From positions 1 to 64,000 of the forward strand of contig JAGTJM010000014.1 of assembly GCA_020747015.1 (NCBI GenBank): a DNA stretch of 64,000 nt, in the 5' to 3' direction. A program made the position numbers and the translations under genes. Below are positions 11,293 to 23,389 of this stretch, piece by piece; position 1 is the first letter of the stretch; each line of letters begins with the position of its first letter. A model generated the notes under the pieces. The model had not been told where the DNA came from, searched no databases, and was given only the letters and a program-made list of their open reading frames with translations. The DNA comes from Pyrenochaeta sp. MPI-SDFR-AT-0127 (taxonomy: Eukaryota; Ascomycota; Dothideomycetes; Pleosporales; Cucurbitariaceae).

Positions 11293-12558
11293 TTAGTGCA
11301 TAAGTTGCTGGTTATTTGCAGCGTCGACTACATTATCCGAAAGGTTGATGAGAAGTTGGGCTAGGCAGCGCTTAGTAGCTGCGTCGTCTCGTAGGACTGA
11401 GGAGAAGGTAGCATCACGCAGAGGCTCGGGCAGGCACTGACGAAGGGCTTCGCGGGCGCGGGCGTTGTCACTCAAACTGAAAAGGTTAGCAGTGCGCTTG
11501 TATGATGCAGAGTTAAGTCATACCGAAGGAAGCAGCGCACAACGTGCTTGAGCAAGCGAACAGTTTGCTGCTCCACGAGCTGGTTGACCATATTGCTGAG
11601 GACCGTGCCGACTGCATAGAAGCGCTCATAGGTCTGGCAGATGTACGCAAGGCCAATGTCGTCCAGCAAGATCTTCTGTACGATGAAAATGGCGACCGTC
11701 TTGCTGAGCTCCGAACCCGTCTCCATGATGCGCAAGCAAAGTGGGATGATCTCAGTGGTCAAGAGAAAGTTGATGACTTCGGAAGAGTCGTTCTTGACGA
11801 GCGCGCCAATGACTCCGAGAGATGTAAGGCGAAGGTACTCGAATGGGCGAGATTTGGACGTTGTGTTGAGGAAGGGGTACAGAAAGAGAGGAATGTGCGC
11901 TGCAATGTCTTAGCTTGGTTATCACTCTTTCGCAAGTAAAGCTTACCGCTCAAGAAGAGCCCACGAGTCTCTGTGTGAGAGGCGACGCACTGAAGGAGCG
12001 CGAGGGCATTGCAAACGCGATTTGAAGCAGCAGCAGTCAATTGCGAGGGGTTGAGCAGCGGGTAGACGGAGATGATCTCTTGCAGAAGGGAGGCCATGAC
12101 ACCTGGTGCAAGTCAGTATGGCATCATAGTGCGCGTAGAGTAGCCTTTATACCAAAAGAGTGCCAGAGAATAAGAGCCAGCTCTGGCACCTGCTCTCTCT
12201 TCTTGCTCAATTCCAAAAGCGCGGCCTCGCGAGTCTGTGGTTTCATAAGCTGCGCAATCCACTCAAGGACGCGCCTGTTCTCCTCTGTCATGCCAATATC
12301 AGTGGCTTGAGCATCGTTTGCAGGACCGCGGGGGACGACGTTGTTGCCGGATATCGCTGTCCCATTATTACCCGCGATTCGGTTGTAGTGCTGCTGTTGG
12401 GCAGCAGCAGCGGCCGCGGCGGCAGCCTGGGCTTGGGCTTGAGCCTGTGCCTGGGCTTGAAGCTGACCGTGCTGGGCTACATGGTGATGGGGTTGCTGGT
12501 GGTGGCCTTGGGACCACTCGCCCGGATACGGCTGCTGGTGCGTGAAGATGTGTTGCAT
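11293..12558 (-). CDS. CAF40: CCR4-NOT complex subunit CAF40/CNOT9 (Rcd1)
   Basis: Armadillo-repeat scaffold of the CCR4-NOT deadenylase, docking RNA-binding and silencing proteins. Exons 12558-12153, 12102-11947, 11899-11524, 11476-11293; introns of 50, 47 and 47 bp; 373 residues. Residues 1-55 are low complexity: a His/Gln-rich start, then alternating Gln-Ala (about 34-44) and poly-Ala, typical of the disordered N-terminus. The conserved Rcd1 domain follows from about residue 85 (NRRVLEWIAQLMKPQTRE) and holds the family signatures ETRGLFL, HIPLFLYPFL, FEYLRLTSLGVIGALVK and LLKHVVRCFLR. It is complete and spliced without frame problems. Next gene upstream is 668 bp away. Confidence 0.93.
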
Positions 12559-13225
12559 TTGTCGCGAGTGCTGACAAGGTCGACTGAGGAGTTGAAGTTG
12601 CTTTGCTGGCTGCAGGTTTGTGTACGGGTTTATAAGGGAAAATCAATCGGCTCGACGGGGCGCTAGTCAATTCTGTGGTCAAGAGGTGAAAAAGCGCGGT
12701 GTGGTGGGATTGCTCTGGCAGCCCTCGAGAGGTGAGGTCGCGAAACCCCACTGGCTCGAGCTTCTTGGCGCCTACGGGAGCTCGAGCTTTCGGTAAATGC
12801 TCTCGCCAAATTTGATCAGGTGAACGCCAGGCAGCCTTGCAGTGAGCGAACAAAAACAATGTAGTAGTGAATTTGCAGTAAAGCGTTGGCGCCCAGGCAA
12901 AATTAGTCGTCAAGAGTGTGCCATGTGTTGGAAGAAAGTGAAGCTCCACATTCGACAACGAGAGAACTAAGACTTCAGCCTTGAAACTACGAGATCTAGG
13001 AGCTGTTCATCTCATCCCTAATCAGACCTGTTGCAACAAACGCTCCATTTACAAAGGAGACTCGTAGATGATGTTTGTACCTCCAAAAAAAAGCTTCTCC
13101 TTACAATAGTCCCACAATCCCCGCAATTACACGTCCCACGAATAGCTCCCCCAAAATTCAAGGCTTTATGTCGCTGATGCCAGAAGAGGAAGAATAACCC
13201 GTAAACGCCCTAGTAAGACATGCGT
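12559..13225. other. Intergenic, CAF40 5' region / KIN1 3' region
   Basis: About 670 bp. The open frames here are unspliced leader of CAF40 in the wrong frame. Nothing else recognised. Confidence 0.6.
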
Positions 13226-16200
13226 TCACAATTTCAGCTCTGTCAAGATAGTCTGAGCCATGTTCTTGTACTGCCATGTCCCTCCGTCCACCTTCTTGAA
13301 CTGAATGCCGTGTAGTGTCAGAAGCGGCACCTTGACAATGAGAATCTCAAACACTAGTATCATACTTCCGCCCATATCGCTTTGTACATGTGTTGACGTT
13401 TCGCCGGCCGCGACTGCGCGCCGTGGCCGACGGTCGTCCCGTTCTTCGCTACCATCGGATTCGTCCGTGTTGGTGTAGCTACGATCTACGCCTGATGGCC
13501 GAGAGCGTGACTTTGGAGTATGAGGGGCACGATTCTGATCTCTAAAGTCATCGCGATCCTTGTCGCCACCCATAAAGCCACCGAAGCTGATCCTTCTTCT
13601 GTGGCCACCGCTGGGTGGAGAGGCGGGGGAGTTCATATCAATGCTCGGCACATGTCGGCATCTGAAGCCACCCTTGATTTCGCTCCACTCGACACCTAGT
13701 TGGTCCATCACTCGGATAAGGTCGTCCTGGATGTATGATAATGGTCTGGTGCTGGTGGTAGACACGCTGAAAAGGCCTTTGAGGAAGACGGGCTTGACAG
13801 CATCTGGGCTTCGGCTTGCCTCGACGCGAGCCTCGGCGAGCTCGGCATCAGTCTCCTCTGGAACATTTGCTTCTTTAGCTTGCTCCCTCTTCGCTCGTCG
13901 AGCTTGGATGCTTTCCCGACGTGCATGACCTAGGGACTTGGCGCGAGACGCTTGAGCAGGGCGAGGGCTTGCAGAAAGATCTTCCGAGGCAGCATCATTT
14001 GTTGCTCGCATCTTGTGTCCGCTAAGGTCCGATCTGTCTGACCCGCTTGTCGGTGGAGGGTTCCCAGGGTCCTCTGACGATCGCCCTCGTCGGCTGAGTC
14101 TTCTTCGAAGATCGGCAGAGTTGACGCTTGTAGAGCGACCTAGAGCCTTGAATTTTCGTGCAGCACTGTTACCAGTACCTGGGGGAGAAAGTAGCTCGGG
14201 CTGATTAGCAGTGCTTGCTTGAAGATGAGACGATGATGCAGTCTCCCTCTCTCGTGGCCTTCGAATACTGAAGCTCTTTCTCGGAACAGAAGCTGTGTCA
14301 GGCGGGCCTGAGATCGCGACAGCTGGAGTTGGTGGCGCATCTGTTCGATCCTTATCGTGACTGCGGTACTTTCTAGTACTGAAGCGTCGTAGGAGACCGG
14401 CTGCAGCGCCTTCTTTCTTTGGTTGCTCAATGGGTGGGGGAAGAATGGTTGGCGATGCGGCACCTGGCGGGTTGTTCAGATCTACCCGCTTCAGTCCATC
14501 AGTGATTTCGTCTTCACCATGAGTCCTGGCTCGCGGTCGCGATCTTCCGCCTGTGGGTTTCTCGCCCGCCATCTCATAAGTAGCTGTATTGGTATATGCT
14601 GCTGGTGGTGCTGGAAGGTCTGGTATTTTCAAGGGCTTCTCCCCCGGGCTATGAGGCATGGCTGCCGGGCCTGGGTTTACCTCTGCTCTTTCCCGGTCCA
14701 TCTTCTCCTTGACTAGGAAATAGACAGAAAGGAGTGGGCTGTAGGCGTTGACAGGATCTAGTCCGCGTTGGATTTCTTCAGATGACGATGCAGTCAACTG
14801 CTCCCGACTCGAGATTGAGTTTCGTCGTTTGTAGAAGTCGAACATGCCTCTTTTTTTCTCAGTCTCCGGGGTTTGAGCGGTGGTTCTCCTGGCGGCCACA
14901 CGCACGGCACGCTGATATTCATCCGACTGAATAACGTTGGTCAATTGGGTTGTGATGTACTCTGAAGTACCAAAATCAAACCCTTTCATCTTCTCGATAA
15001 CCTCTTTGTCTAGCGGTAGTTGCAAAGGTTCGCGGTGAGGTAGGTAATTTTCCGGAGGGCTGTTGAACCCCTTGGTCAGCCACGGATGGCTCATAATCTC
15101 GGAGAGGGTCAGACGCTGTGTTGGGTCTGTTTGGAGCATTTTGTGGATGAGGTTGCGGCATTCTGGGCAAGCATTAGTATGGAAGACGTCTTTGGATAGT
15201 GTGTAAGCCTACCAGCAGACAGCCACGGCGGGTAGTCGACATGGCCCTTCTTGATCTTGGCGTGCAGCTGGGGCATGCTCTGGTCATCGAATGGCACCTT
15301 GCCGCACACCAAGACGTAGAGTACTATGCCAAAGCTCCAAACATCAACCTCTGGGCCTGTGTATTGCTTGGCCTGCAGTAGTTCGGGCGCGGCAAAGTAC
15401 AAGCTTCCACAGAACGTCTTTAACTGATTCCGGGGCGAGAACAGATTGCTCAGGCCGAAATCTATAATCTTGATGTCGCCCGTCTTGCTGATGAGGATGT
15501 TTTCAATCTTCAAGTCTCGATGGACGATGCTGTTACGGTGGCAGTAGTCGAGGGCGCTGGCAATCTGGCGGGCGAATTTTCGGGCCTGCTTCTCCTTTAA
15601 GCGGCCATGCGAGATGATGTAGTCGAGCATTTGTCCGCCATTTACAAACTCGCACAGCATGTACCAGTGGTAGTTTGTGCGGACAACGTCTCTCATGCCA
15701 CAGATATATGGGTGGTTTAGCAGGCTAACAATGGCGGCTTCTCTGGCGGTTCGGATTTCCTTGGAATGGTCGGCTCGTTCGCGGTCGGCAGCGCTCTGGT
15801 GCTGGTCCTGGGACTGTCGAGGGACAATCTTGACAGCCGCCTGAAGCCAGGTTAGTAGTGTCTTCGCAGCAAAACCCTCCCTCTTGCTGGCGGATGTGAC
15901 GGGTGTGAACGTACCTGCTCTCCCGTCTCAATGTGCTTGGCCAGCTTGACCTTGCCCATGCTGCCGGCGCCAATTGTCTTGCCCAGGGCCCATGTTCCCG
16001 TGCTGGGCGCGGTGATGGTGGTCCTCCGCTTGGTGTTTGGCTGGACGTGGCCGGCGCGGGCGTCGGCGGCTACACCGTTGATGGGCATCGCAGAGGTCGT
16101 AGACGCGTCAGACGCATACCGTGTGTGGCCTCGTCTGCTGGAATCGGTGCGCTGGGGGTCTTCGCTGCGTCGCGAGGGCTGTTCCTGGGCGAGGTTGCTC

Positions 16201-16373
16201 TGCTCGTAGTCGCGGCGAGCAACGTTGTTGAGGGCGGCGGGCTGGTTGCGATTGTGGGCGTGCCCGGCGGGGCGTGACGTGGTGCTCTGCGAGCGATGGG
16301 GCCTGTCGACGGACCTCCGCGACGTGGACGAGGTGCGCACGACGGCGGGCGAAGTTGGGGCTGCGGCCGACAT
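13226..16373 (-). CDS. KIN1: Ser/Thr protein kinase of the KIN1/Par-1/MARK family
   Basis: Cortical polarity and exocytosis/septation kinase. Exons 16373-15915, 15840-15213, 15162-13226; introns 74 and 50 bp; 1007 residues. After a disordered Ser/Arg-rich N-terminus the kinase domain spans about 128-391: glycine loop GAGSMGKV, Lys157 in AAVKIV, catalytic HRDLKIEN, DFGLSN, APEL, and the end HPWLTKGF. The middle 400-860 is disordered with many SR/RR phosphosite-like stretches. The C-terminus (about 890-1007) carries a KA1-type membrane-binding domain, split by a Ser/Pro/Arg-rich insert, and ends KNMAQTILTELKL. Both domains in this order are diagnostic. Head to head with the GPATCH1-like gene. 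Confidence 0.92.
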
Positions 16374-17434
16374 GATGAGGTTGGGGTACGCGACGCAAGG
16401 AGCGCAGAGGCGGGCCTGCGAGGGGACTGACGCACTGAGCGTCGAGCAAGCGTGGATCCGGCCAAGTCAGACGAGACCGGCGAATGTGCAGGGCAAGAAG
16501 GGAAAAAAAGGAAGATGCCCTGGCTGGGTGCCGTGTGGAGAAGATGGGGCGATATGGCTTTGAGGCTTTTGGGCGTGGCCTCGAGGGGCCGACAGTTGGC
16601 GATGGGAGCGCTGGCTGCTGGCTGCTGGCTGCGAAACTTGGCGGCTCAGCACAGCAGCAGATCAGGGTCCGCCGGGCTGCTGCCAGCAAACGCGCGCGGT
16701 GGTCACGGCAGGACGGGATGCGCAATGTCAAGAGGAACCAGCATGCGTGCCTTGCAGTGCGTGCATGTGTGTAGTGGATGTGGATGTGCGTGAGTGAGAG
16801 AGAGAGAGAGCCTGACTGTCTGGCTGTTCTGTCTGTCACAAACAACCCATAGCTTGCTGCCCCCTCCGGGCTAGCCCCCGTTCACCATATGCCGCCTCGC
16901 ATTCGGCCGCGGTGGGGTAGAGAGCGAGCGAGCAAGCGAGCAAAGAGAGCTACTCCCACGTCTTTGTCCACGACAATTGCCTACAGGGCCATTCCAGCGA
17001 GGCAGAAGAGCCCCGAGTACCTGGATTCAGCTCGCGATCAAGCAATCCCCAGGGTCTGTTCCCCCCGAGTTTAGCAGCGGAAACCAGCCATGGCGACGGT
17101 GGTTGGGCCCCATCTGCACCAGCTGCTGGCCGACATCATCGGTCCCACTCTGCGGCGTCTGCTTGCAATGTCGCTGGGACCGTGGCCAGTTTCAGCATCA
17201 TGAGTTCCTGGTAACTTTGGCGCACAAGTGTTCAATCCAAAACTGAACAGGAAAAAAAATTAAGCTTCCCGCTATCTTTAGCCTTCAGGTGCCGCCAATA
17301 AATTGTTGGTACGAGGTCAGATGCGCCATTGGCTGCTTAGTCATGCAAAAGTAGCGTCGTTGTGAATGCATTCCATGTCGACTCCTCGACTGTGACTTTG
17401 GACCAAAACTCTCGCGACGAGCCACGCTTGCAAC
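16374..17434. promoter_or_regulatory. Shared 5' region KIN1/GPATCH1 with microsatellites
   Basis: Divergent upstream region of 1.06 kb. It contains GCTG-type repeats near 16608-16630, a (GA) run at 16796-16810 and a GAGC/AAGC repeat at about 16922-16950. Long open frames on both strands here are compositional artefacts of GC-rich, repeat-rich DNA. Confidence 0.55.
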
Positions 17435-19617
17435 ATGGCTTACAAACGGCCTCGCCCGTCTTCCCCATCCAATGCCCAAAAACGCTCGCGTGGCGGTGCG
17501 CACTCGACCTACATCTCCCTGGGCACCCAGTTGCCTGAAGAAGACGGCGACAATGGCGCCTTCGTCCCGGTATGGAAGCAGACCGTGACAGACGACCGAG
17601 GCCGCAGGAGGCTGCATGGCGCCTTCACTGGGGGCTTCAGTGCAGGGTAAGTTTCTGAGCCATTCCCAGCCGAACGCCAGACTTCTTGACTATGCTAAGA
17701 TACTTCAATACAGTTGGATCTAAAGAAGGATGGGCCCCAAAGACCTTTGTTTCCTCCCGCGCAAATCGCATCAAGGACCAGTCGACTGGCCAAGCACAGC
17801 GAGCCGAAGACTTCATGGACGAGGAAGACTTGGCTGCCGCTGCAGAATCGCGTCAATTGGAGACTGCACAGGCCTTTGCCGGCATAGGAGAGGCAGGACA
17901 GGCAAACGATGACGGCTTCTTTGGCCTCTTTGTCACCCAAGAAGAGACTATGGGCGTCAAGATCGCGCAGAAAATGGGCTGGCGGCGAGATCAAGGCATT
18001 GGCCGCAAAGTCCGAAGGGAAGCTCGCCTGGAGGATGGCGCTACCGGACCCAAGGCTTCGTCTGCCCACATGTTTGCCCCTCAAGATGCTCGAATCATGT
18101 TTATTCCCAAGGAAGAAGTGCGTCGTAAAGGACTGGGCTATCTGTCCGAAACTCGGTTGGGCCTTGTTGACGAAGCGGAAGCGGATCGCTCATCATCGTT
18201 CAATCTTCACTACCTGGAACCCTCGAGAAAGGCGCCGACGACGAAGAAACCTGCGGCTAAAAAGTCATCGTTTGGTGTCGGCGTACTCAATGACACAGGG
18301 TCTGATGATGAGGACCCGTACGAGCTGGGCCCAAAGATCACGTTCAACAAAACATTGGGCAAAGATAAGAAGGCAAAGAAGCCCAGCAAGTTTGCCAAAG
18401 GAGGAACAGGAGAGAAACACGTCTTTGTCTCGAAGAAGGGGTCATCGAACGCGCTAGTCTCATTAATCAGACAGTCAATGGATGGAAGACCTGCGCTGAA
18501 AGGCTTCACACTGGCGACCAACACTGTAACCCTCACTAGCAGGCCAAAATATCCGCCACCAAAGATCCCTCCTGGATGGAAGTCTTCAAAGAGCGCTACA
18601 TCAGCTCCAGATCCTCAGCATTACCAGTCTGTTGCAGATGCTGCAAAAGCTTCGACGCTCGACGCAAAAGGCCGATCTGCTCTCCTCGGAGAGACGCAAC
18701 TTCCTGGAAAGTCCATCTTCGACTTCATACCCAAAGAAGCCCGGGACCGGCTTGCGACGCTTTCTGGCAAGGTTGATCTTCCACAAGGTCTTGGAGAAAA
18801 GGCTCCAGACGGACATTTGCCTGCGAACAAGGCACAGTCGAAAGACCTGTGGAGTCTGGTGCCTTCCCTTGATAAGAGCCTGGCGGCTGGAGCACTCGCA
18901 AAAGGTGTAACAGGCTGGATGCCTTACGCAGAGGATCTCAGCAAGCGAGCACGATATGTTGGCTTTCTCGAGTTACGAGCAGGATTGAAGGAGGATCTAC
19001 CGGAACGACCTGATGGCGCATCCGTCTCTGACTGGGTCAAGGAGCTCCAGGAATTTGCACATGCTGCTCAAGTCTTCAAGCCGACTACTGGTATCATGGC
19101 ATCGCGCTTCACTTCCTCGACCTCATCTACGCAAGCTGGCAATGCTAGTGGTGACACGATTAATGACAACCTTCTTCGAAAACCTGCCGCAAAGCCAGAA
19201 GACCCCGCAGAGCAAGCCGCCAAGCTGGGCATGTATGGTCCTATGACTCGCAGCAGCTTCCCATTCCACCCTTCTCGGCTCCTTTGCAAACGCTTCAACG
19301 TCAAGCCGCCTCCAGACATGCCTCCAGAATTCGATGCTGGGGAAAGCAACTCCAAGTCGCAGACTGAGGAAGCAGTGTCCAAATCCGCAATGGACAAGAT
19401 GATGCACGAAATGTTGACAAATGGCCCAGCTATTCAGCGTCCGGCTTGGATGGGCGAAGCCCCTCAGGGATCTGCCTCAGCTGCTCCTACTCCTGCCCCC
19501 ACAGGGGTTGAGCATGCGACTGTGGATGTGGAGAAGAATGAAGCACTCGCAACCGAGCGCGCTCCGGAGGATGTATTTAAAGCTATCTTCGGAGACGACA
19601 GCGACGATGATGAGTGA
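17435..19617 (+). CDS. GPATCH1-like G-patch protein (pre-mRNA splicing)
   Basis: Orthologue of human GPATCH1 / plant TOUGH, a G-patch cofactor associated with the catalytic spliceosome and its DEAH helicase. Exons 17435-17646 and 17700-19617, intron 17647-17699 (GTAAGT...CTAAG, 53 bp); 709 residues. The N-terminal conserved domain (DUF1604) includes FTGGFSAGYFNTVGSKEGW, which is formed across the splice junction. A G-patch-like segment at about 155-175 (AQKMGWRRDQGIG) follows. Further on is the SURP-like conserved block KSIFDFIPKEARDRL and the C-terminal PLTR-like GPMTRSSFPFHPSRLLCKRF. It ends with an acidic tail GDDSDDDE. No anomalies. Confidence 0.9.
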
Positions 19618-19987
19618 TTGTCGGAACTGCAGTGAGCTGTGTATTGAATTACTATATTCAACAGCAGATTAGTATAATCATCATACAATTCTTGTCTTCA
19701 GCCCAGAGCAATCAGTAGTACGCCTGTCTTTAGTTTGTAAAAAATGGAGTGCGATACATTGCTTCCAGATACTTGTGGGCAATAGCGAATGGTCCCTGCT
19801 AATGCTACTTTTCACCGACCAAACTGATCCTGAGTGACCTCAGCTTGCTTCCAGCTCCAAAACAAATGATGCTGCAAATAGCGATTAAAATCCCTCAAAA
19901 TGCTCCCATGGGTCATTGAAAATGTCTGATCCGAGCGTCATACCCTCCATACTCGCATGTGCTACCAGTTTTCCCAGAGACACTTTC
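19618..19987. other. Convergent 3' flanks
   Basis: 370 bp between the GPATCH1-like stop and the GST stop. AT-richer 3' UTR-type sequence; nothing else seen. Confidence 0.6.
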
Positions 19988-20883
19988 TCAAGGTAGACCC
20001 CTCCCACTATTAACCGCATCTGCAAGTTGTGAAGTCCCCGGCCGATTTTCCGCATAACGCTCATAACTCTCAATGTACAATTCATCGGTGCTCGTTGTCA
20101 TTTTCACACTTCGATCCGCATCAATTGCATCGACCCAGCGTTTCCATCGGCTCCCTTCCTCCGGTTCAGGCCAACCTCTGTACGGGCCTAGCACTCTTCG
20201 CAATCTGATGACCCATGGTGCTATTTGCACATCCACGAATGAGAGATGCGATCCGAGGAAGAAAGGCCCCTGAGGGTCTGCGGCGTCGACGAGTTTACTG
20301 ATTTGGTCCCTGAGTTCTTTGGCATGCTCTACCTGGTCATTGGAGTCTTGCGACTGGAGTAGTTTGTAGAACCACGGGATGATATTACGGTTTACATGAT
20401 CACTCCAGAGACGCGACGTCGCGCGGGTTTGTGGGTCTGGAGGTAATAGGGCAGGCCCAGCATTAAGGTCTTCGAGATACTCCATAATGACGGTGGATTC
20501 GTGGGTTGACCATGTTGGACCGTGGCGCAGAGCAGGCACCAGGCCGCGTGGATTGACGTCAAGGAGACTCTGGGGCTTCTTGTAGGGATCGATTTCAATG
20601 TATTGGTAAGGTATTTGCTTGTGTTCAAGAGATATCCACACGCGTTGGACGAAGGGGCTGTGATCGAGTCAGTGTCAACCTGACAATGACGTTACATATA
20701 TGATTGTGAAGCATCGAGTTCGAGCAGTTGAACATCCGACAAATGTACTCACCAGAAACAGCTTCCATAGAGCTTCAGTTCATCATCCTTTGAGTGGTTC
20801 TTGGCAGTCGTCAGTGCGTTGCCAGTGGCTTTCTTGTGGTAAGTCTTCTTCGATGGATCTCCACCCTGGTTTGTGTCAGACAT
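19988..20883 (-). CDS. Omega-like glutathione S-transferase
   Basis: Cytosolic glutathione-dependent reductase/transferase. Exon 1 20883-20753, intron 20752-20658 (GTGAGT...ACAG, 95 bp), exon 2 20657-19988; 266 residues. The splice restores the thioredoxin-fold active site C42-F-C44-P-F: a Cys-Pro-Phe motif as in omega-class enzymes, where the cysteine replaces the usual Tyr/Ser. Further signatures are VNPRGLVPAL (cis-Pro loop), THESTVIMEYLED (glutathione-binding E-S) and the C-terminal helical domain with LGSHLSFVDVQIAPWV. The C-terminus SGRGLP is typical of the fungal subgroup. Residues 1-35 form a charged extension not needed for the fold. Substrate unknown; deglutathionylation or dehydroascorbate-type reduction would fit. 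Confidence 0.88.
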
Positions 20884-21326
20884 GTTGAACTGAACATATG
20901 TGGTACTAAATCGAAGGCAAAACGATAATTTGAAGGAAGGGGATCTAGTGAAGATCGAAGGTTTGAATAATGGAGAGCGACTACTGTGCTGGCTGGACGC
21001 GTGGCGAGAGGCTGTGCAGAGTGTTCGAGCTGAAAACATGAAGAGTGATAAGATATAGACTCAAGGGATCGAGTTGAAGGTAGTTCTAGAGCGACTCGGC
21101 GCATATTCCGGTGAGCATCAAGATGACGTATGCGTCCGATTGGATCGTCGCTCAGGTGTAGCAAATAATTTGTGAGCGACCTCGGCATCGAGTCAAGCCA
21201 CGTTAAATACTTCCAGGCACTTTATGATGTTGTAAAGCTGACGGATACGAATGGTTGGTCGCTTCAACAATTCATAAAATCCTGAAAATGCAACTCAAAG
21301 TGCCCCGAGGTCTTCAATGCCTGAAC
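20884..21326. other. GST 5' region
   Basis: 443 bp upstream of the GST and downstream of the next minus-strand gene. No recognisable feature beyond being the GST promoter. Confidence 0.55.
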
Positions 21327-22899
21327 TCATAGATTGGTTCGGTCACACATTTCGCAGCACGGGAGCCGAACATTGTGCAATGAATGTATGAGTTCATGCT
21401 GACTAGGAAAAGGGAATAAAAACAAGGGTTCAAAAGTTTGTAGTGAATTAAGATGACATACCTGTGCTTTCTTCCTATCATCTTTCTCGATCTTAGCCTG
21501 CCACCTGATGACACTGTTTTTCTTGACTCGATCGCTTTCTTCGAGTGTATGTTTGTGAGGCCCTGCAACTCCGTCGCCTTTCCCGTTACCGCCGTTTCCA
21601 TTTACTCGTTGAAATGTGTAGAATTTCTTCGGTGGCGCACCAGGCGGCGGTGGAGGGCCTGCGGCATAATGTGGCATGCCCATACCTGTCAGATCCCAAC
21701 CACTCACTGGTTGTTGTGGTAGCATTGGTCCCTGCCCGAAGAACTGCGGGCCTGGTGTTGCCCCTGTGTTCCCTGGCGTACTTGTGGTCATTGCTATCGG
21801 GCTCGTAGCATCATTCTCTTCTGCTCCAGGCGGCCTTTCCCCCAACTGCTCCTCATACTCCCTCTGGTCGAAGAACTCTGTGATCTTGATCTTGACATCA
21901 CAAAGATCTCTCTCCCTGGCAACTCTCTTCCGCTTCTTCTTATCTGGATCTGTAGACTTCTTCGTACCCGGGGGACGCCCCTTGAGGCGACAGTCCCAGT
22001 AGTGTGATACAAAGCGTTTGCGCTTGTGCCGTTGGGTCGAGCGGTGCGAGTAGACGTTGTCGATGTGGGGAAAGTAGGTTTGAAATCTAGAAAAGAAATC
22101 AGGGTGAAGCCTCATAAACAAGCGGGCGCGAGAAGTACTCTTCCTCTGTCAGAGTAATCATTTCATCGACATTGAACAGCTTTTCCCTCCATTTTTCAAG
22201 ATCTGGGGGGTTTGCGATCAGCTTGAGGCCTTGAAATTGGCTATGGCCAGTTAATGGAGTGTCCTCTCTGTCGGCATGATCAGCTGAGATATCACAGGCG
22301 ATAGTCTACGTCTTTAATCCGAAAAGCTTCACTTAGCGTTCCCAAACGTATAAAACGATTCGGAAAGTTCGCGAGCCGCTTCAGGACTATTTGGGTGAGA
22401 CAGGGTTGGGCTTGTCAAAGACTACGTACCCGTCGCGGGCGTGCGCCTGACTCGGAGGCGGCCGCGCTTGTTCTACATGTTGCGCTATAGATTGCGACGC
22501 TGTGAGTATGGGAGGCGGTGGTAGTGGTAGCTGCTGGGTCGGTCGCGGCGGGGGTGGGAGTGGTTGGGGAGTGTAGATCTGTTGCCCTGGCCCTGGCAGC
22601 TGAGGGGGATTCAACGCAAAACGGGGACTCGAAGCGTGTTGATATCCTGCTGGGAAAGGCGGAAACTGCGTAGGGGGCAAGCCATGTTGTTCAAAATGTA
22701 GCGCATGGGGTGGTGGTTGCGGTGGCCCGCTCAAGGCATATTGTTGTTGTTGATTGTACACGTCATTGGTATGGAGGGTTTGTAGCTCTGGTAGGGGCGG
22801 CGGAGGATACAGCGATCCGTCTGGCGACTGGTGGAGGGTCTGAAGCGCTCCTGGGTGAAGTGAACGAAGCTGCTGCAGCACGGGTGACGATTGTTGCAT
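21327..22899 (-). CDS. Conserved fungal protein with a FAR1/AFT-like C-C-HxH zinc-finger pattern
   Basis: No named family recognised. Exons 22899-22430, 22267-22139, 22086-21462, 21398-21327; introns 162, 52 and 63 bp; 431 residues. Residues 1-155 are Pro/Gln-rich and disordered. From about 157 (DGEDTPLTGHSQFQGLKLI) the protein looks conserved and compact up to about 275. Key residues: Trp230, Cys232, a basic GRPPGTKK AT-hook-like loop, Cys262 followed by strand DVKIKITEF, then a 90-residue Pro/Gly-rich insert, strand FYTFQRV and His377-x-His379 followed by TL. This order (C-x29-C, two strands, HxH-x-L) resembles FAR1/WRKY-GCM1-type DNA-binding fingers with a long insertion; that is my inference. 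The end has CCEMC. The start at 22899 is uncertain; the frame is open upstream to 23034. Confidence 0.7.
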
Positions 22900-23389
22900 G
22901 ATGGCGCCGGCAGCATGTCGCTGCTTTAACAGATGGAGGCACCAAGCCGTTTTTGAGAGGTGAGGATCGTCCGTGTTGCACCAGCCTGGGCCGCGAAACG
23001 GTGATGTAAGGTACCTGCAGGCGTCGACAGTCACGTATCGTCAAAGCACATTTGGTGATGTTGCCAAAGCGTAGTGATTACTTCTTTGTCTGATTCAGCA
23101 CTCTATGTGGCGATAGTCCCTCCATGGCTTGGGAGAGACGGAGGGGTTCAGCCACCTTGCCCAACTGCAGTCGAACTTCAAAGTTCCTAGCACTTCGCCT
23201 TTGAATCCCCGTCATCGCAAGGGCTAGCTCTAAGATCCCCCTGAATGTCCCACCACATCGTCCCTGTCTTCTACAGAGGACCAGACTTCAACCCCGCTTC
23301 AAGTGGAAGCTGCGAAACCCCAACGCCGTGCCCATGCCTTGACGAAGGGAAGCATAACTATAAAACACACACACAAATCCTGCCGTACC
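22900..23389. other. Intergenic, about 490 bp
   Basis: Between two minus-strand genes. Part of 22900-23034 may belong to the coding region of the preceding gene if it starts upstream. Nothing else recognised. Confidence 0.55.
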
